Assembly: GCF_000317125.1 (NCBI RefSeq)
Contig: NC_019695.1
Coordinates: forward strand, 3,708,336-3,772,335
Length of the DNA stretch: 64,000 nucleotides
Direction of reading: 5' to 3'
Origin: Chroococcidiopsis thermalis PCC 7203
Lineage (GTDB): Bacteria; Cyanobacteriota; Cyanobacteriia; Cyanobacteriales; Chroococcidiopsidaceae
Made by a program: the position numbers and the translations under genes. Below are positions 1 to 8,375 of this stretch, in pieces. Within the stretch, counting starts at the first letter, position 1, and every line of letters starts with the position of its first letter. A model generated the notes under the pieces. It was given only the letters and a program-made list of their open reading frames with translations. It ran no database searches and had not been told where the DNA came from.

Positions 1-251
1 TTCGCTGTCATATTTGCCGTGCGTAGGTGGCGGTGATGCAAGGGGCTTTGGTCTTCGTAGGGAATTTCTACGTTGCCCTCGATCCAAATTTTCTGAATTT
101 GCGTGGGTGGATGCAGGTGGTAGAGCAAAGATTGCACGCCTGAGAAGCCACGAAGCCCGATCGATTCTTCGTGATACAGAGAGCCATTTAGTTGACGAAA
201 TTGAGTGTGTCGTTTGTGAGGAATGTTCCCCAAATAGTAGTAATAAGTCAT
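1..251 (-). CDS. hmgA: Homogentisate 1,2-dioxygenase, N-terminal part (runs off the window)
   Basis: The minus strand reads open from an ATG at 251 to the window edge (83 codons, no stop). The N-terminus MTYYYYLGNIPHKRHTQF, followed by GSLYHEE and GFSGVQSLLYHLHPPTQ, resembles the start of homogentisate 1,2-dioxygenase, the non-haem iron enzyme that opens the homogentisate ring to maleylacetoacetate. The ATG lies 4 nt after the stop of the 4-hydroxyphenylpyruvate dioxygenase gene, so the two are probably cotranscribed as consecutive steps of tyrosine breakdown. The catalytic cupin region lies outside the window, so active-site residues cannot be checked. Confidence 0.85.
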   Translation of the reverse strand, partial: MTYYYYLGNIPHKRHTQFRQLNGSLYHEESIGLRGFSGVQSLLYHLHPPTQIQKIWIEGNVEIPYEDQSPLHHRHLRTANMTA

Positions 252-255
252 GGTT

Positions 256-1362
256 TCACACCGTGGCGATCGCCAAATTGCCTCTCAACGTTTGCTCGCG
301 TTCGATCGCGACAAACAAGGATTTGAAATTCCCCTCACCGAAGCCTTGCGCTCCGTGTCGCTCAATGACCTCAAAGAACAGCGTCGGTCGGTCTTGTACT
401 GGCTGGGTAAAAATTTGGAATAAATACCCATCTTCTTCTCGATCTACTAAGATGCCCAACTCGGCTAGCCGCTCGATTGGCTCCTCGATTTTTCCTACTC
501 GCTCCTCTAAGTTTTCGTAGTACGTTTTTGGTGTCGAGAGAAACTCAACTCCTGCTGCCCGCATCTGAGTGACTGTCTCGACGATGCTGTCGGTCGCGCA
601 GGCAACGTGTTGAATTCCGGCTCCGTGGTAATATTCCAAGTACTCTTCAATTTGAGATTTACCCTTGCCTAAAGCTGGTTCGTTAATGGGTAATTTAATC
701 GTACCCGTGCTGTCCTGCATTACTTTGGACATTAAGGCTGAGTACTCAGTAGAAATAGCGCGATCGTCAAAATGTATTAATAGGTTAAAGCCCATCGTCT
801 CAGCAAAAAACTGCGTCCACCTCTCCATTGCCCCTAGTTCTACATTTGCAACTACGTGGTCGATGGTTTTCAGTCCCACTCCTTTGCGGTTGGCATGTAG
901 ATTCCGAGGTTCAAAACCAGGAGCAAAAACACCTGCATAATTACTGCGATCGACGAACTCGATTAAGGTATCGCCATAAGCATGAATCGCACTGTAGCGT
1001 AACACTCCATAATTATCTTGTGCTTCCGTCGGGGCGATCGCTCCCACCGCACCTCGTCGAGTTGTTTCTTGATAGGCGCTAACAACATCAGGGACTTCTA
1101 AAGCAATAATGGCAATTCCGTCGCCGTGTTTGAGTACGCTTTTAGAGATGGGATGTTCTGGATGCAGTCCCGTACTCAAAACAAAGCGAATATCCCCTTG
1201 CTCTAGTACGTATGAGGCAGTGGCGCGACTATTAGTCTCTAGTCCTCGATAGGCAGCGATCGTGAATCCAAAACACTTGGAATAAAATAGTGCTGCCTGC
1301 CTTGCGTTCCCAACATAGAACTCAAGGTGGTCAAATCGCTTAATCGGGCAAAAATCGCTCAT
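256..1362 (-). CDS. hpd: 4-hydroxyphenylpyruvate dioxygenase
   Basis: A 368-residue enzyme converting 4-hydroxyphenylpyruvate to homogentisate, feeding tyrosine catabolism and, in cyanobacteria, tocopherol synthesis. Two VOC-type halves are visible: the N-terminal one starts FDHLEFYVGNARQAALFY, and the C-terminal one carries the iron-ligand contexts IDHVVANV and GIQHVACATD and the glutamate in LFFEVIERHG. The conserved tail GFGEGNFKSLFVAIEREQ is intact. I chose the ATG at 1362 over an upstream in-frame start at 1419 because AAAGGAGAAATCCC lies just before it and the family begins near this residue. hmgA follows 4 nt downstream, which points to a degradative operon rather than tocopherol synthesis alone. 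Confidence 0.93.
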   Translation of the reverse strand: MSDFCPIKRFDHLEFYVGNARQAALFYSKCFGFTIAAYRGLETNSRATASYVLEQGDIRFVLSTGLHPEHPISKSVLKHGDGIAIIALEVPDVVSAYQETTRRGAVGAIAPTEAQDNYGVLRYSAIHAYGDTLIEFVDRSNYAGVFAPGFEPRNLHANRKGVGLKTIDHVVANVELGAMERWTQFFAETMGFNLLIHFDDRAISTEYSALMSKVMQDSTGTIKLPINEPALGKGKSQIEEYLEYYHGAGIQHVACATDSIVETVTQMRAAGVEFLSTPKTYYENLEERVGKIEEPIERLAELGILVDREEDGYLFQIFTQPVQDRPTLFFEVIERHGAQGFGEGNFKSLFVAIEREQTLRGNLAIATV

Positions 1363-1767
1363 TGGGATTTCTCCTTTGAAGAAGCTTGTCCAATTGCCCA
1401 ACCTGCGACTGAATCTCATCAGACAATTGGAGCGATTGAAACGCAGACACTTCTAACTCTTTATTTGCGTTACCGAGGCAGCACAATCTGACACGAACGC
1501 TACCGCACTACCTTTTGCGTCACATTTGTGTGAGACCGTTGTTGTTCAGGAGCTGAAGTTGTCTTTTAATTTGATATTCGAGTTGTTGTTAACCAAAAGA
1601 CTCTAATAAAATTATAAAACTTATTTTTTAGCTCCATATAGCATGAATTGTGAACTAGTAAACTTGGTTGGGTTTATGTATTTTATTTATCTATCTTTAG
1701 GTGTAATTCTTTAAGCGTAACCGAGCAGTCCACCCAAGAGATAGAGTGACAATTAGGCGGTAGTGTT
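1363..1767. other. Intergenic region, AT-rich
   Basis: About 400 bp between the hpd start and the 3' end of the histidine kinase gene. It should hold the hpd-hmgA promoter. The 1540-1700 part is strongly AT-rich. I see no ORF, RNA gene or obvious hairpin here. Confidence 0.5.
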
Positions 1768-3069
1768 CTAAGCCAGCGGGAGTTGAATTTGAAAAGTGGA
1801 ACCCTGCCCAGAAACGCTTTTGACGTTAATTTCACCGCCGTGAGCGCGAACGATCTGTTGGGCGATCGCTAACCCCAATCCAAAACCGCCTGTTTTACGC
1901 GCTCGCTTAGAATCGACACGATAAAAGCGATCGAAAATCCGAGGTAAATCCGATTGGGGAATGCCAATGCCGCTATCCTCAACTTGAATTACAGCTTGAT
2001 GAAAACGGGTAAAAAGTCGTAATTGCACGCTCCCGCCAGCTGGCGTGTACTTAAAAGCGTTACTCAACAAATTTACAACTGCTTGTTGCAGTAAGTCTGA
2101 GTCGATTTTCACCTTGACTGTATGTTGAGGTAATTTGATGGCAAAATTTACATTTTGGGTTGTGGTTTGGGTTGCGATCTGAGAAGTATAATTATCTGCT
2201 AATTCTTTTAGCCAGCTTGTCAAGTCAACCTCTACCAAAGACTGAGTCGTTAATTGCCCTTCATGTCTTGCGAGAAATAGCAACTGACCAATCAAAGCCT
2301 CCATCGACTTCGCCACTTTGACAATCTTCTCAAATCGCAGCCGCTGTTGTGAAGGATCGCTCGATTTGGAAATCACTCCAACTTGAGCATTGCTCATCAC
2401 TGCTGCTAGTGGCGCTCGTAATTCGTGGGAAGCATCAGACGTAAAGCGTTGGAGTTGGTCGTAGCTGTCTCGAATCGGTTGCATTGCTAACCCTGCCAGC
2501 AGCCAACCAGCTAAGCCGACAATTCCTATAGTCACTGGTACTATCAGCAATAAAACTAATCGTAATTGGGCTAGCTCTTGCTGTGTAGGTGCGAGTGGAA
2601 TGGCGACTTGCAGATAACCAATTAACAACTCGCTTTGGTAAACAGGCAAAGTCACTTGGCGCAGCCAGACAGGAGTAGGTGCTGTCTGGGTGTCGTTGTT
2701 AACAGTTTCTAACGTGGAAAATCCAGGCGATACAGTTAGCTCAGATGGGGGTGTCGTACCGAAAAATTGTACGAGTTGCCTTTGAGAGTTGTACCACCGC
2801 GCGTAGACAACATCCGTCCCAATGGGTGGGGTGTTAGTCCCTACCAGCGGTACATTTTCTAAATTTACTTGCTTTGTCAGCCAGTTATACTCGGCGTTCA
2901 CCGCCATGACGCTAGTTTTTTTGTAAAGTAGGCGATCGAGATCCTCCAACTCATCTAAGATCGTCAGGTAGTAGATTACCCCTGCAAACGCGACTAAAAT
3001 ACTACCCATCGTCACGGTAAACCACAGAGCAATATTAATACGACTACGAGCAAACCTGCGGTTAAACAT
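1768..3069 (-). CDS. rppB: Sensor histidine kinase, RppB-type
   Basis: A 433-residue membrane sensor kinase. One transmembrane helix (about residues 13-33) and a second near 172-195 enclose a periplasmic sensor region of about 135 residues. The HisKA motif [23 protein letters not shown] contains the phospho-accepting His, followed by the N box [18 protein letters not shown] and [13 protein letters not shown] of the ATPase domain. The [20 protein letters not shown] wording is typical of cyanobacterial RppB (NrsS-like) kinases, which sense redox state or metals. The gene follows its response regulator by 68 bp, a gap filled by heptamer repeats. The subfamily name is an inference; the two-component role is firm. 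Confidence 0.8.
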   Translation of the reverse strand: MFNRRFARSRINIALWFTVTMGSILVAFAGVIYYLTILDELEDLDRLLYKKTSVMAVNAEYNWLTKQVNLENVPLVGTNTPPIGTDVVYARWYNSQRQLVQFFGTTPPSELTVSPGFSTLETVNNDTQTAPTPVWLRQVTLPVYQSELLIGYLQVAIPLAPTQQELAQLRLVLLLIVPVTIGIVGLAGWLLAGLAMQPIRDSYDQLQRFTSDASHELRAPLAAVMSNAQVGVISKSSDPSQQRLRFEKIVKVAKSMEALIGQLLFLARHEGQLTTQSLVEVDLTSWLKELADNYTSQIATQTTTQNVNFAIKLPQHTVKVKIDSDLLQQAVVNLLSNAFKYTPAGGSVQLRLFTRFHQAVIQVEDSGIGIPQSDLPRIFDRFYRVDSKRARKTGGFGLGLAIAQQIVRAHGGEINVKSVSGQGSTFQIQLPLA

Positions 3070-3075
3070 GAACAG

Positions 3076-3106
3076 TGGTAGTTGGTAATTGGTAGTTGTT
3101 AGTTGG
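3076..3106. repeat. Heptamer tandem repeat between rppA and rppB
   Basis: Units of the TAGTTGG/TAATTGG type occupy the short rppA-rppB gap on the plus strand, just upstream of the rppB start. The kinase ATG therefore has no clear Shine-Dalgarno sequence in front of it. Confidence 0.8.
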
Positions 3107-3137
3107 TGAGCGGTTAACGATCCGAAATAGTTTTAAC

Positions 3138-3836
3138 TTACGACTTAGGACTTACGACTTGCTCAACGGTAGGTTTAAAGCGATAACCCATACCATATAT
3201 GGTTTCAATCCAGTCGGCGGCATTGACTAATTGCAGGCGTTGACGCAGCCGTCGTATCAGTGCAGTCACGGCGTTGCTTTCAGGCTCAGAACCCCATTCC
3301 CATAATGCTTGTTCGATTTGGTCGCGGCTGAGAACGTGGTTAGGATGACGCAGAAAATACTCTAGTAAATGAAATTCCCTTGGAGCCAATTCTATAGCAA
3401 TTCCATCTCGTTCCAAAACTAGGGTGTCAAGATGAAGTTGTAAATCTACCAGCCGCAGAATATCTCCCTGCCACATGGGCGATCGCCTCCCCAATGCCCG
3501 CACTCGTGCCAAAAGTTCTAAAATATCTATCGGTTTAACCAGATAATCGTCCGCCCCTGCATCTAAGCCCGTAATTTTATCTGGGGTCGTATCTTTAGCC
3601 GTCAACATCAGTACGGGGGACGTTTTGCCCGTTTGTCGATACTGACGACAGAGCGATACCCCACTTACTTCTGGCAGCATCCAGTCTAAAATCAATAAGT
3701 CGTAATCTTTTTGAGACAGCAGCCATTGTGCCATTGCCCCATCATCAACACCATCGACAATATGTCCGGCTTCAGTCAAGGCAGTTTGCAGTGGTTCTAA
3801 CTGTTCGCTGTCGTCTTCCACCAATAAAATTCTCAT
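3138..3836 (-). CDS. rppA: OmpR-family response regulator, RppA-type
   Basis: A 232-residue regulator with an N-terminal receiver domain (acidic pair EDD near residue 8, phospho-acceptor Asp in LLILDWMLPEVSG, Lys in DYLVKPIDILELLARVRAL). A C-terminal winged helix (APREFHLLEYFLRHPNHVLSRDQIEQALW, then TALIRRLRQRL and IETIYGMGYRF) binds DNA. It is encoded just upstream of the RppB-type kinase and should be its partner. The RALGRRSP linker after the receiver is typical of the cyanobacterial RppA group. Targets cannot be read from sequence; divergent transcription from the small membrane protein gene at 4008 leaves a shared regulatory region. Confidence 0.82.
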   Translation of the reverse strand: MRILLVEDDSEQLEPLQTALTEAGHIVDGVDDGAMAQWLLSQKDYDLLILDWMLPEVSGVSLCRQYRQTGKTSPVLMLTAKDTTPDKITGLDAGADDYLVKPIDILELLARVRALGRRSPMWQGDILRLVDLQLHLDTLVLERDGIAIELAPREFHLLEYFLRHPNHVLSRDQIEQALWEWGSEPESNAVTALIRRLRQRLQLVNAADWIETIYGMGYRFKPTVEQVVSPKS

Positions 3837-4007
3837 AATCCCAGCCTGCGATCGCGTGTTCTGGAGTTAACTATTTTCTGATTATCTTTAAACTAGGAAA
3901 TATCAACCGATTGGCATATCCCCCACCAGTGAGATTCTCAGATTGACCCTTTGGGAAAAACTCGCGCCAAAATCGCTCCTTTGAAATACAAGCTCCAATC
4001 CCTATCT

Positions 4008-4388
4008 ATGTTCCATTGGTTGCTAAAATTGTCTGCTTTACCGCTGAAGTTTCTGCTACCTTTACCATTACTCTTAGCTGCTTTTGGACTGTTTGGCGAG
4101 CCACTCACAAATCGAGTGTTAAGTCTTTCCTTCGTGGGACTAGATAAGCTACAAGCTGAAAATTCCCATCTCCAAGTACAGTTACCAGTAAAAGCAATAG
4201 TGGTTAAAGCTGAGATCGAGAGAGAGTTAGAGTTTACTGAAGTTGAGATTGAGATTACCAAATCGCCAGTGAAAAAGTTACGATTTGAGTTTCCCAATGT
4301 TGATGCGATCGCTTTACAAACTATACTTGCTCGCGAATTAAACCTTGCTTCTGGAGGCAGAGAATTACAATCCGGTATGCAAATTTAG
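4008..4388 (+). CDS. Hypothetical membrane-anchored protein
   Basis: About 126 residues if translation starts at the ATG at 4008. A TTG at 3951 would add 19 residues. One hydrophobic segment (FLLPLPLLLAAFGLFGE, about residues 15-31) is followed by a soluble domain of about 95 residues with alternating charged beta-like stretches (LQVQLPVKAIVVKAEIERELEF, then EVEIEITKSPVKKLRFEFPN) and an ILARELNLASGG end. I do not recognise the family. Neither start has a good ribosome-binding site. A 119-residue frame on the opposite strand is low-complexity and was rejected. The gene is divergent from rppA. Confidence 0.5.
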   Translation: MFHWLLKLSALPLKFLLPLPLLLAAFGLFGEPLTNRVLSLSFVGLDKLQAENSHLQVQLPVKAIVVKAEIERELEFTEVEIEITKSPVKKLRFEFPNVDAIALQTILARELNLASGGRELQSGMQI

Positions 4389-4454
4389 GGGCAATTTAAA
4401 TTTAATATCCAAGGAATATTAGCCCAGGTAGCTTTTTTCAATTACTGATAACTT

Positions 4455-4484
4455 TGTAAAGAGGTTACATGTAACCTCTTTACA
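4455..4484. repeat. Perfect 30-bp palindrome
   Basis: The arms TGTAAAGAGGTTACA and TGTAACCTCTTTACA are exact reverse complements with no loop. It belongs with the dispersed palindromes near 7971 and 20390. It lies upstream of pqqB and could end the preceding transcript or bind a dimeric protein. No T-tract follows. Confidence 0.7.
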
Positions 4485-4533
4485 CTACTCACTACTCACT
4501 CTCTACTGATAACTGATAGCCTCTACTAAAGCT

Positions 4534-5442
4534 ATGGAAGTAAAAATTCTTGGGACTGCCGCAGGTGGGGGACTGCCGCAGTGGAACTGTAACTGTCCTA
4601 ATTGCCAAGCAGTCCGCGCCTCTAGTGCAGGTGTATGCTGGCTCAATCAGTCCTCAATTGCAGTACGGGCAAATAACCAACCTTGGTTTTTAGTCAATGC
4701 TTCCCCAGACGTGCGCCAGCAACTTGAGTTATTGCGGGACGGCAAACCAGTTTCCATCCGCTCTAGCCCGATTGCAGGGATTCTGCTCACAGATGCAGAA
4801 ATTGACCACACCACAGGGTTGATTTTGTTGCGGGAATCTTCCGAACCACTGCGTGTTTACGGCACTGATACAGTTCGTATAGCACTGACGGAAGGGTTTC
4901 CATTACTATCGACTTTAGCAGGCTATTGCGGGGTAAAATGGTCGTTACTCGAACCTGGCATACCGATAAACCTGGGACTGGATGCAGCAAATCAACTAGA
5001 AGTAGAGGCGTTTCCTCTGGCTGCCAAACCACCAAAATACATGCGTCACAAGGCTGTAGCAGATGAAGTGTGGGTTGTAGGTTTTACGTTTCGCGCCAGT
5101 GGCAAAGTGATGACATATGCCCCAGGTTTAGCTCAGTTAGATGACACCGTATTAGAACGGTTTGAATCTAGCGATTGCATTCTGATTGATGGGACGTGTT
5201 GGCAAGATGACGAGTTGGTAAGTTTGGGCATTGCCAATCGCAAAGCACGGGAGATGGGACACCTACCTCTTTCAGGAGCGGAAGGCAGCATTCAGCATCT
5301 CGCGCAACTACGCCACCCGCGCAAAATTTTGGTTCATATCAACAATACCAATCCAATTCTCATGGCTAATTCTCAGGAGCGGCAAGTTGTCGAGAAAGCA
5401 GGTATTGAAGTGGGTGATGACGGTTTGACAATTGAGCTATAA
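4534..5442 (+). CDS. pqqB: Pyrroloquinoline quinone biosynthesis protein PqqB
   Basis: A 302-residue metallo-beta-lactamase-fold protein. The N-terminus MEVKILGTAAGGGLPQWNCNCPNC is diagnostic of PqqB, with WFLVNASPDVRQQLE, LLTDAEIDHTTGLILLRE and the C-terminal HINNTNPIL. PqqB is an iron-dependent hydroxylase-type enzyme acting on the peptide-derived Glu-Tyr intermediate of PQQ synthesis. Length matches the family. pqqC follows after 24 bp, so the pair is probably one operon. No pqqA-like short peptide with a Glu-x3-Tyr core is visible upstream, and pqqD and pqqE are absent from the window. Confidence 0.93.
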   Translation: MEVKILGTAAGGGLPQWNCNCPNCQAVRASSAGVCWLNQSSIAVRANNQPWFLVNASPDVRQQLELLRDGKPVSIRSSPIAGILLTDAEIDHTTGLILLRESSEPLRVYGTDTVRIALTEGFPLLSTLAGYCGVKWSLLEPGIPINLGLDAANQLEVEAFPLAAKPPKYMRHKAVADEVWVVGFTFRASGKVMTYAPGLAQLDDTVLERFESSDCILIDGTCWQDDELVSLGIANRKAREMGHLPLSGAEGSIQHLAQLRHPRKILVHINNTNPILMANSQERQVVEKAGIEVGDDGLTIEL

Positions 5443-5466
5443 GATCCCATCAGGAGAAAGGGAGCC

Positions 5467-6186
5467 GTGCCGGAATTGATGCAGTCAGAACAAAAAGCGT
5501 GGACGCAGGCAGAATTAGAAGCGGTACTGCGATCGCAGCACCAACGTTACCACCACTTACACCCCTTCCACGTCCGCATGAATCATGGAGATTTGACACC
5601 CCAAGAGGTGCGTCGTTGGGTGGCAAATAGATTTTACTATCAAAAAAGCATTCCACTCAAAGATGCTGCTATCCTATCCAACTGTCCCATTTTAGAAGTG
5701 CGACGGCAATGGATCGATCGCATCATCGATCACGACGGACGCAGTCAGGGCGAAGGCGGAATTGAAGCGTGGCTAAAATTAGGTGAAGCAGTTGGTTTGT
5801 CCCCCCAAGAGTTGTTAGACGAGCAACACGTCATCCCAGGAGTACGATTTGCTGTCGATGCTTACGTCAATTTTTGTCGCACTCGACCTTGGATTGAGGC
5901 TGTCGCTGCTTCACTGACAGAATTATTTGGTCCAGATGCGATCCGAGTCCGCTTGGTTGCCCTAGAACAACATTATCCCTGGATCGATCCTACCGGATTC
6001 GATTATTTTAGGAAGCGACTGGAGCAAGCACCGCGAGATGCCCGATATGCTTTAGATTTAGTCTTGAAGTATTGTCGCAGCCGCGAATCTCAAGAACGAG
6101 CAGTTCAAGCCCTAGCGTTCAAGTGCGATTTACTCTGGAGCCAGTTAGAAGCGATCGAACGAGGTGAAACGCGACTAAATAGGTAA
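5467..6186 (+). CDS. pqqC: Pyrroloquinoline-quinone synthase PqqC
   Basis: A cofactor-independent oxidase of the TenA/haem-oxygenase fold that closes the last ring and oxidises AHQQ to PQQ. Motifs seen: YHHLHPFHVRMNHGDLTP, the active-site stretch ANRFYYQKSIPLKDAAILSN, WIDRIIDHDG and YVNFCRTRPWIEAVAASLTELF. The 239-residue length fits PqqC. I chose the GTG at 5467 because AGGAG lies 10 nt upstream; an ATG at 5479 has no comparable site. Heptamer repeats begin directly after the stop. Confidence 0.92.
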   Translation: MPELMQSEQKAWTQAELEAVLRSQHQRYHHLHPFHVRMNHGDLTPQEVRRWVANRFYYQKSIPLKDAAILSNCPILEVRRQWIDRIIDHDGRSQGEGGIEAWLKLGEAVGLSPQELLDEQHVIPGVRFAVDAYVNFCRTRPWIEAVAASLTELFGPDAIRVRLVALEQHYPWIDPTGFDYFRKRLEQAPRDARYALDLVLKYCRSRESQERAVQALAFKCDLLWSQLEAIERGETRLNR

Positions 6187-6204
6187 TTGGTAATTGGTAA
6201 TTGA
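6182..6204. repeat. Heptamer tandem repeat (GGTAATT type)
   Basis: Three TAATTGG-type units overlap the pqqC stop codon and run into the intergenic region. Confidence 0.8.
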
Positions 6205-6470
6205 CTGTTATTCTCCTCTGCTTTAGAAGAGGTATTAGAACAGCCTCTGACTTTGGTACATCGCTTGTCGGCGACAGGAGCTACTTTTTAGAAACAAAGC
6301 ACCTTCACTGGGTGTTTTGTAGTAGCGATAAATTGCGATCGCCTGCTAGAATCGTCAGCATTGAATTGAGTCGTTTGCAACATATTTATACGGGTTGTCT
6401 TGACACATTCTTGTCATATTTATACCTCAGAATAGAAACATCTAAAGAGTTCGGAAGTTGAACTAATCCA

Positions 6471-6950
6471 ATGTTAAAGTTGTTGCATTTGAGTGCTGCG
6501 ATCGCTGCTATTCTTGGCGCTCAGATTAGTAGCAGCAGTTTGCCTATTGCCGCTCAAGCCGTTACCAGAGAAGTTGAGCCAAGTCACCGTGAATTTTTGA
6601 CGGCACAAATATACCGATCGAACCCCAGAAACGAAGAAGGAATAGATCCTAACCTGATGCTAGCTTTAGCAGGCTTAGCAGGTGGCGCTGCGGCGATCGC
6701 CTTAGCCGCTAGAAACAACGGACACTTCAAATCTCCAGCGACATCGCGTCCTGTTGCTGTAGGAGGTTCCGTTCGCGTCGAGCAAGGTAGCCGTCATCTT
6801 CAGAAAAGATTAATGAGTCTGCTGCATGACGAAAGAGAAACAGCCAACCGCCTTTTATCTCAAGCTCAAAAGAAAAACCCGCACCAGTCAGTTGATTGGT
6901 ACATGGAAAAGGTAATCTACGACCTCAAACGCGATCGCGGCGGCTATTAA
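6471..6950 (+). CDS. Hypothetical secreted or membrane protein
   Basis: 159 residues. The N-terminus MLKLLHLSAAIAAILGAQ followed by an AQA-like cleavage context (about residue 29) looks like a signal peptide. A second hydrophobic stretch (LMLALAGLAGGAAAIALAA, about residues 62-80) could be a membrane helix. The C-terminal half (about 100-159) is charged and helical, with VEQGSRHLQKRLMSLLHDERETANRLLSQAQKKNP and SVDWYMEKVIYDLKRDRGGY, the last part resembling helices of other small cyanobacterial proteins of unknown role. I do not recognise the family. It is followed by a strong hairpin. Confidence 0.65.
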   Translation: MLKLLHLSAAIAAILGAQISSSSLPIAAQAVTREVEPSHREFLTAQIYRSNPRNEEGIDPNLMLALAGLAGGAAAIALAARNNGHFKSPATSRPVAVGGSVRVEQGSRHLQKRLMSLLHDERETANRLLSQAQKKNPHQSVDWYMEKVIYDLKRDRGGY

Positions 6951-6957
6951 AGGAGAT

Positions 6958-6985
6958 GTAAGAGCGCACAACTGTGCGCTCTTAC
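6958..6985. repeat. GC-rich palindrome after the 6471 gene
   Basis: The 13-bp arms GTAAGAGCGCACA and TGTGCGCTCTTAC are perfect, with a 2-nt loop. It resembles the palindromes at 25537 and 35787 (GGGCGCAC/GTGCGCCC core). It may stabilise or terminate the upstream transcript, although no T-tract follows. Confidence 0.75.
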
Positions 6986-7074
6986 ACAACACCATAGTTC
7001 CTCAGATAGACTTGCAATTTGTGAGAAATTGAAACAATAGGGAGGGTAACTCTAATTTAAAAGTCATAAACACT

Positions 7075-7965
7075 ATGAGCTTTAGTTTTTTTGACCTATT
7101 CTGGGTTTTTCTCTTCTTTTCTTCGCTGCAACCAGTATGGCAGCGTCGTCAGATGGAATTTCGTCGCGTCAAAACTATCCAAGAATTTGAACGGGGTCGC
7201 AATAGTCGTACGATCCTGCTGATTCACCGTCAAGAGTCAATTAGCTTGTTGGGAATTCCCCTTTCTCGTTACATCACGATTGAAGACTCAGAACAAGTCT
7301 TGAGAGCAATTCGCCTCACTCCACCTAATGTCCCCATCGATTTAATTCTGCATACTCCTGGGGGTTTAGTCTTAGCAACCGAGCAAATTGCTAGAGCCTT
7401 AATTCGCCATCCAGCTAAAGTAACGGTGTTTGTCCCCCACTATGCTATGAGTGGTGGCACGATGCTAGCACTAGCAGCTGATGAAATTGTGATGGATGCT
7501 AACGCTGTTTTGGGACCAGTCGATCCGCAGTTAGGCAACTTTCCCGCTGCAAGTATTCTCAAAGTAGTGGAAGATAAGCCTATCGGCGATGTAGACGATC
7601 AAACCCTAATTATGGCTGATTTGTCGCGTAAAGCGATCGCTCAAGTTCAGCGCTTTGTCCGCACGTTGTTAAAAGACGATATTCCCAAACAGAAAATCTC
7701 GCCGGAAAATATTGAAAAGATTGTCGAGACGCTAACGACGGGACAAGTCACTCACGACTACCCTATCACCGTAGAAGAAGCGACAGAACTGGGACTGCCA
7801 ATTACAGTAGGATTGCCAAGATCGATCTACGACCTGATGGAATTGTATCCTCAACCGCAGGGAGGTCGTCCCAGCGTCCAGTATATCCCGATGCCATATG
7901 GCGATCGCCGTCCCAGATTACCCGAACCCAAGGGTAGACCGCTACCCGATCCAATGGAACCATAA
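7075..7965 (+). CDS. SDH-family Clp-fold serine proteinase
   Basis: 296 residues with a hydrophobic N-terminus (FFDLFWVFLFFSSLQP), so probably membrane-associated. The Clp/crotonase-type core shows VPIDLILHTPGGLVLATEQIARAL, then HYAMSGGTMLALAADEIVMDANAVLGPVDPQLG. The serine in MSGGTM is the likely nucleophile and DPQLG is the usual end of the conserved block. It resembles bacterial SDH-type proteinases related to the SppA signal-peptide peptidase. The C-terminus is Pro-rich (PYGDRRPRLPEPKGRPLPDP). Substrate unknown. It appears to be a single-gene unit with hairpins on both sides. Confidence 0.82.
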   Translation: MSFSFFDLFWVFLFFSSLQPVWQRRQMEFRRVKTIQEFERGRNSRTILLIHRQESISLLGIPLSRYITIEDSEQVLRAIRLTPPNVPIDLILHTPGGLVLATEQIARALIRHPAKVTVFVPHYAMSGGTMLALAADEIVMDANAVLGPVDPQLGNFPAASILKVVEDKPIGDVDDQTLIMADLSRKAIAQVQRFVRTLLKDDIPKQKISPENIEKIVETLTTGQVTHDYPITVEEATELGLPITVGLPRSIYDLMELYPQPQGGRPSVQYIPMPYGDRRPRLPEPKGRPLPDPMEP

Positions 7966-7970
7966 TTTTT

Positions 7971-7998
7971 GTAGAGACGTTACGTATAACGTCTCTAT
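7971..7998. repeat. Dispersed palindrome (TAGAGACGTTA type)
   Basis: Arms TAGAGACGTTA and TAACGTCTCTA surround a CGTA centre, just after the proteinase stop. The same kind of element occurs at 4455 and, more diverged, at 20390. Confidence 0.75.
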
Positions 7999-8022
7999 AT
8001 AAGCGTCTAGCAAAACAGAACT

Positions 8023-8055
8023 AAAAATAAAAAGCAGGGTTTGTCTTCCCCTGCT
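8023..8055 (-). terminator. Rho-independent terminator for the 8082 gene
   Basis: Read on the minus strand, the stem AGCAGGG/CCCTGCT with a 9-nt loop is followed by TTTTTATTTTT. It lies 27 bp after the stop of the small gene ending at 8082. Confidence 0.75.
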
Positions 8056-8081
8056 GCTAACTTATAGTTGTGAGATTCTGG

Positions 8082-8249
8082 TTACGCAGCTTTCCCGAGA
8101 TCGTCGTCTATATCGTGAATTTTCCTAACTTGAAAATCAGATTTTTTAGAAGATTGTTCTGACATTTCAGCATTCTTTTGACGGAGTTGATGAAGCATAT
8201 AGATTTTATCAACTAGCTTGGATTTGTCGATTCTATGGCTACCTCTCAT
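8082..8249 (-). CDS. Hypothetical small charged protein
   Basis: 55 residues, starting MRGSHRIDKSKLVDKIYMLHQLRQ and ending HDIDDDLGKAA. The ATG at 8249 has AACAGGAGGAACTT in front of it, an excellent ribosome-binding site, so a longer start at 8285 is unlikely. It is basic at the N-terminus and acidic at the C-terminus, with no Cys and no membrane segment. A terminator follows. I do not recognise the family. The strong translation signal and terminator support a real gene. Confidence 0.6.
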   Translation of the reverse strand: MRGSHRIDKSKLVDKIYMLHQLRQKNAEMSEQSSKKSDFQVRKIHDIDDDLGKAA

Positions 8250-8375
8250 AAGTTCCTCCTGTTGTCTTTGTTTGCATGAAATCAAAATATAGACAAAGAA
8301 AGTGACTTATTCGAGACAACAAAGTGACAATTTAGAGACAAATAACAGGTAAAAAGAAGCTGTTTGTCAGCTAAG

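Noticed and set aside
3938-4297. 119-residue frame on the minus strand opposite the 4008 gene
   Set aside because: Low-complexity Ser/Asn composition. The plus-strand frame has a clear membrane helix and a domain-like remainder.
6201-6461. 86-residue frame between pqqC and the secreted protein gene
   Set aside because: Starts with TTG inside a heptamer repeat, has no ribosome-binding site and no protein-like pattern.
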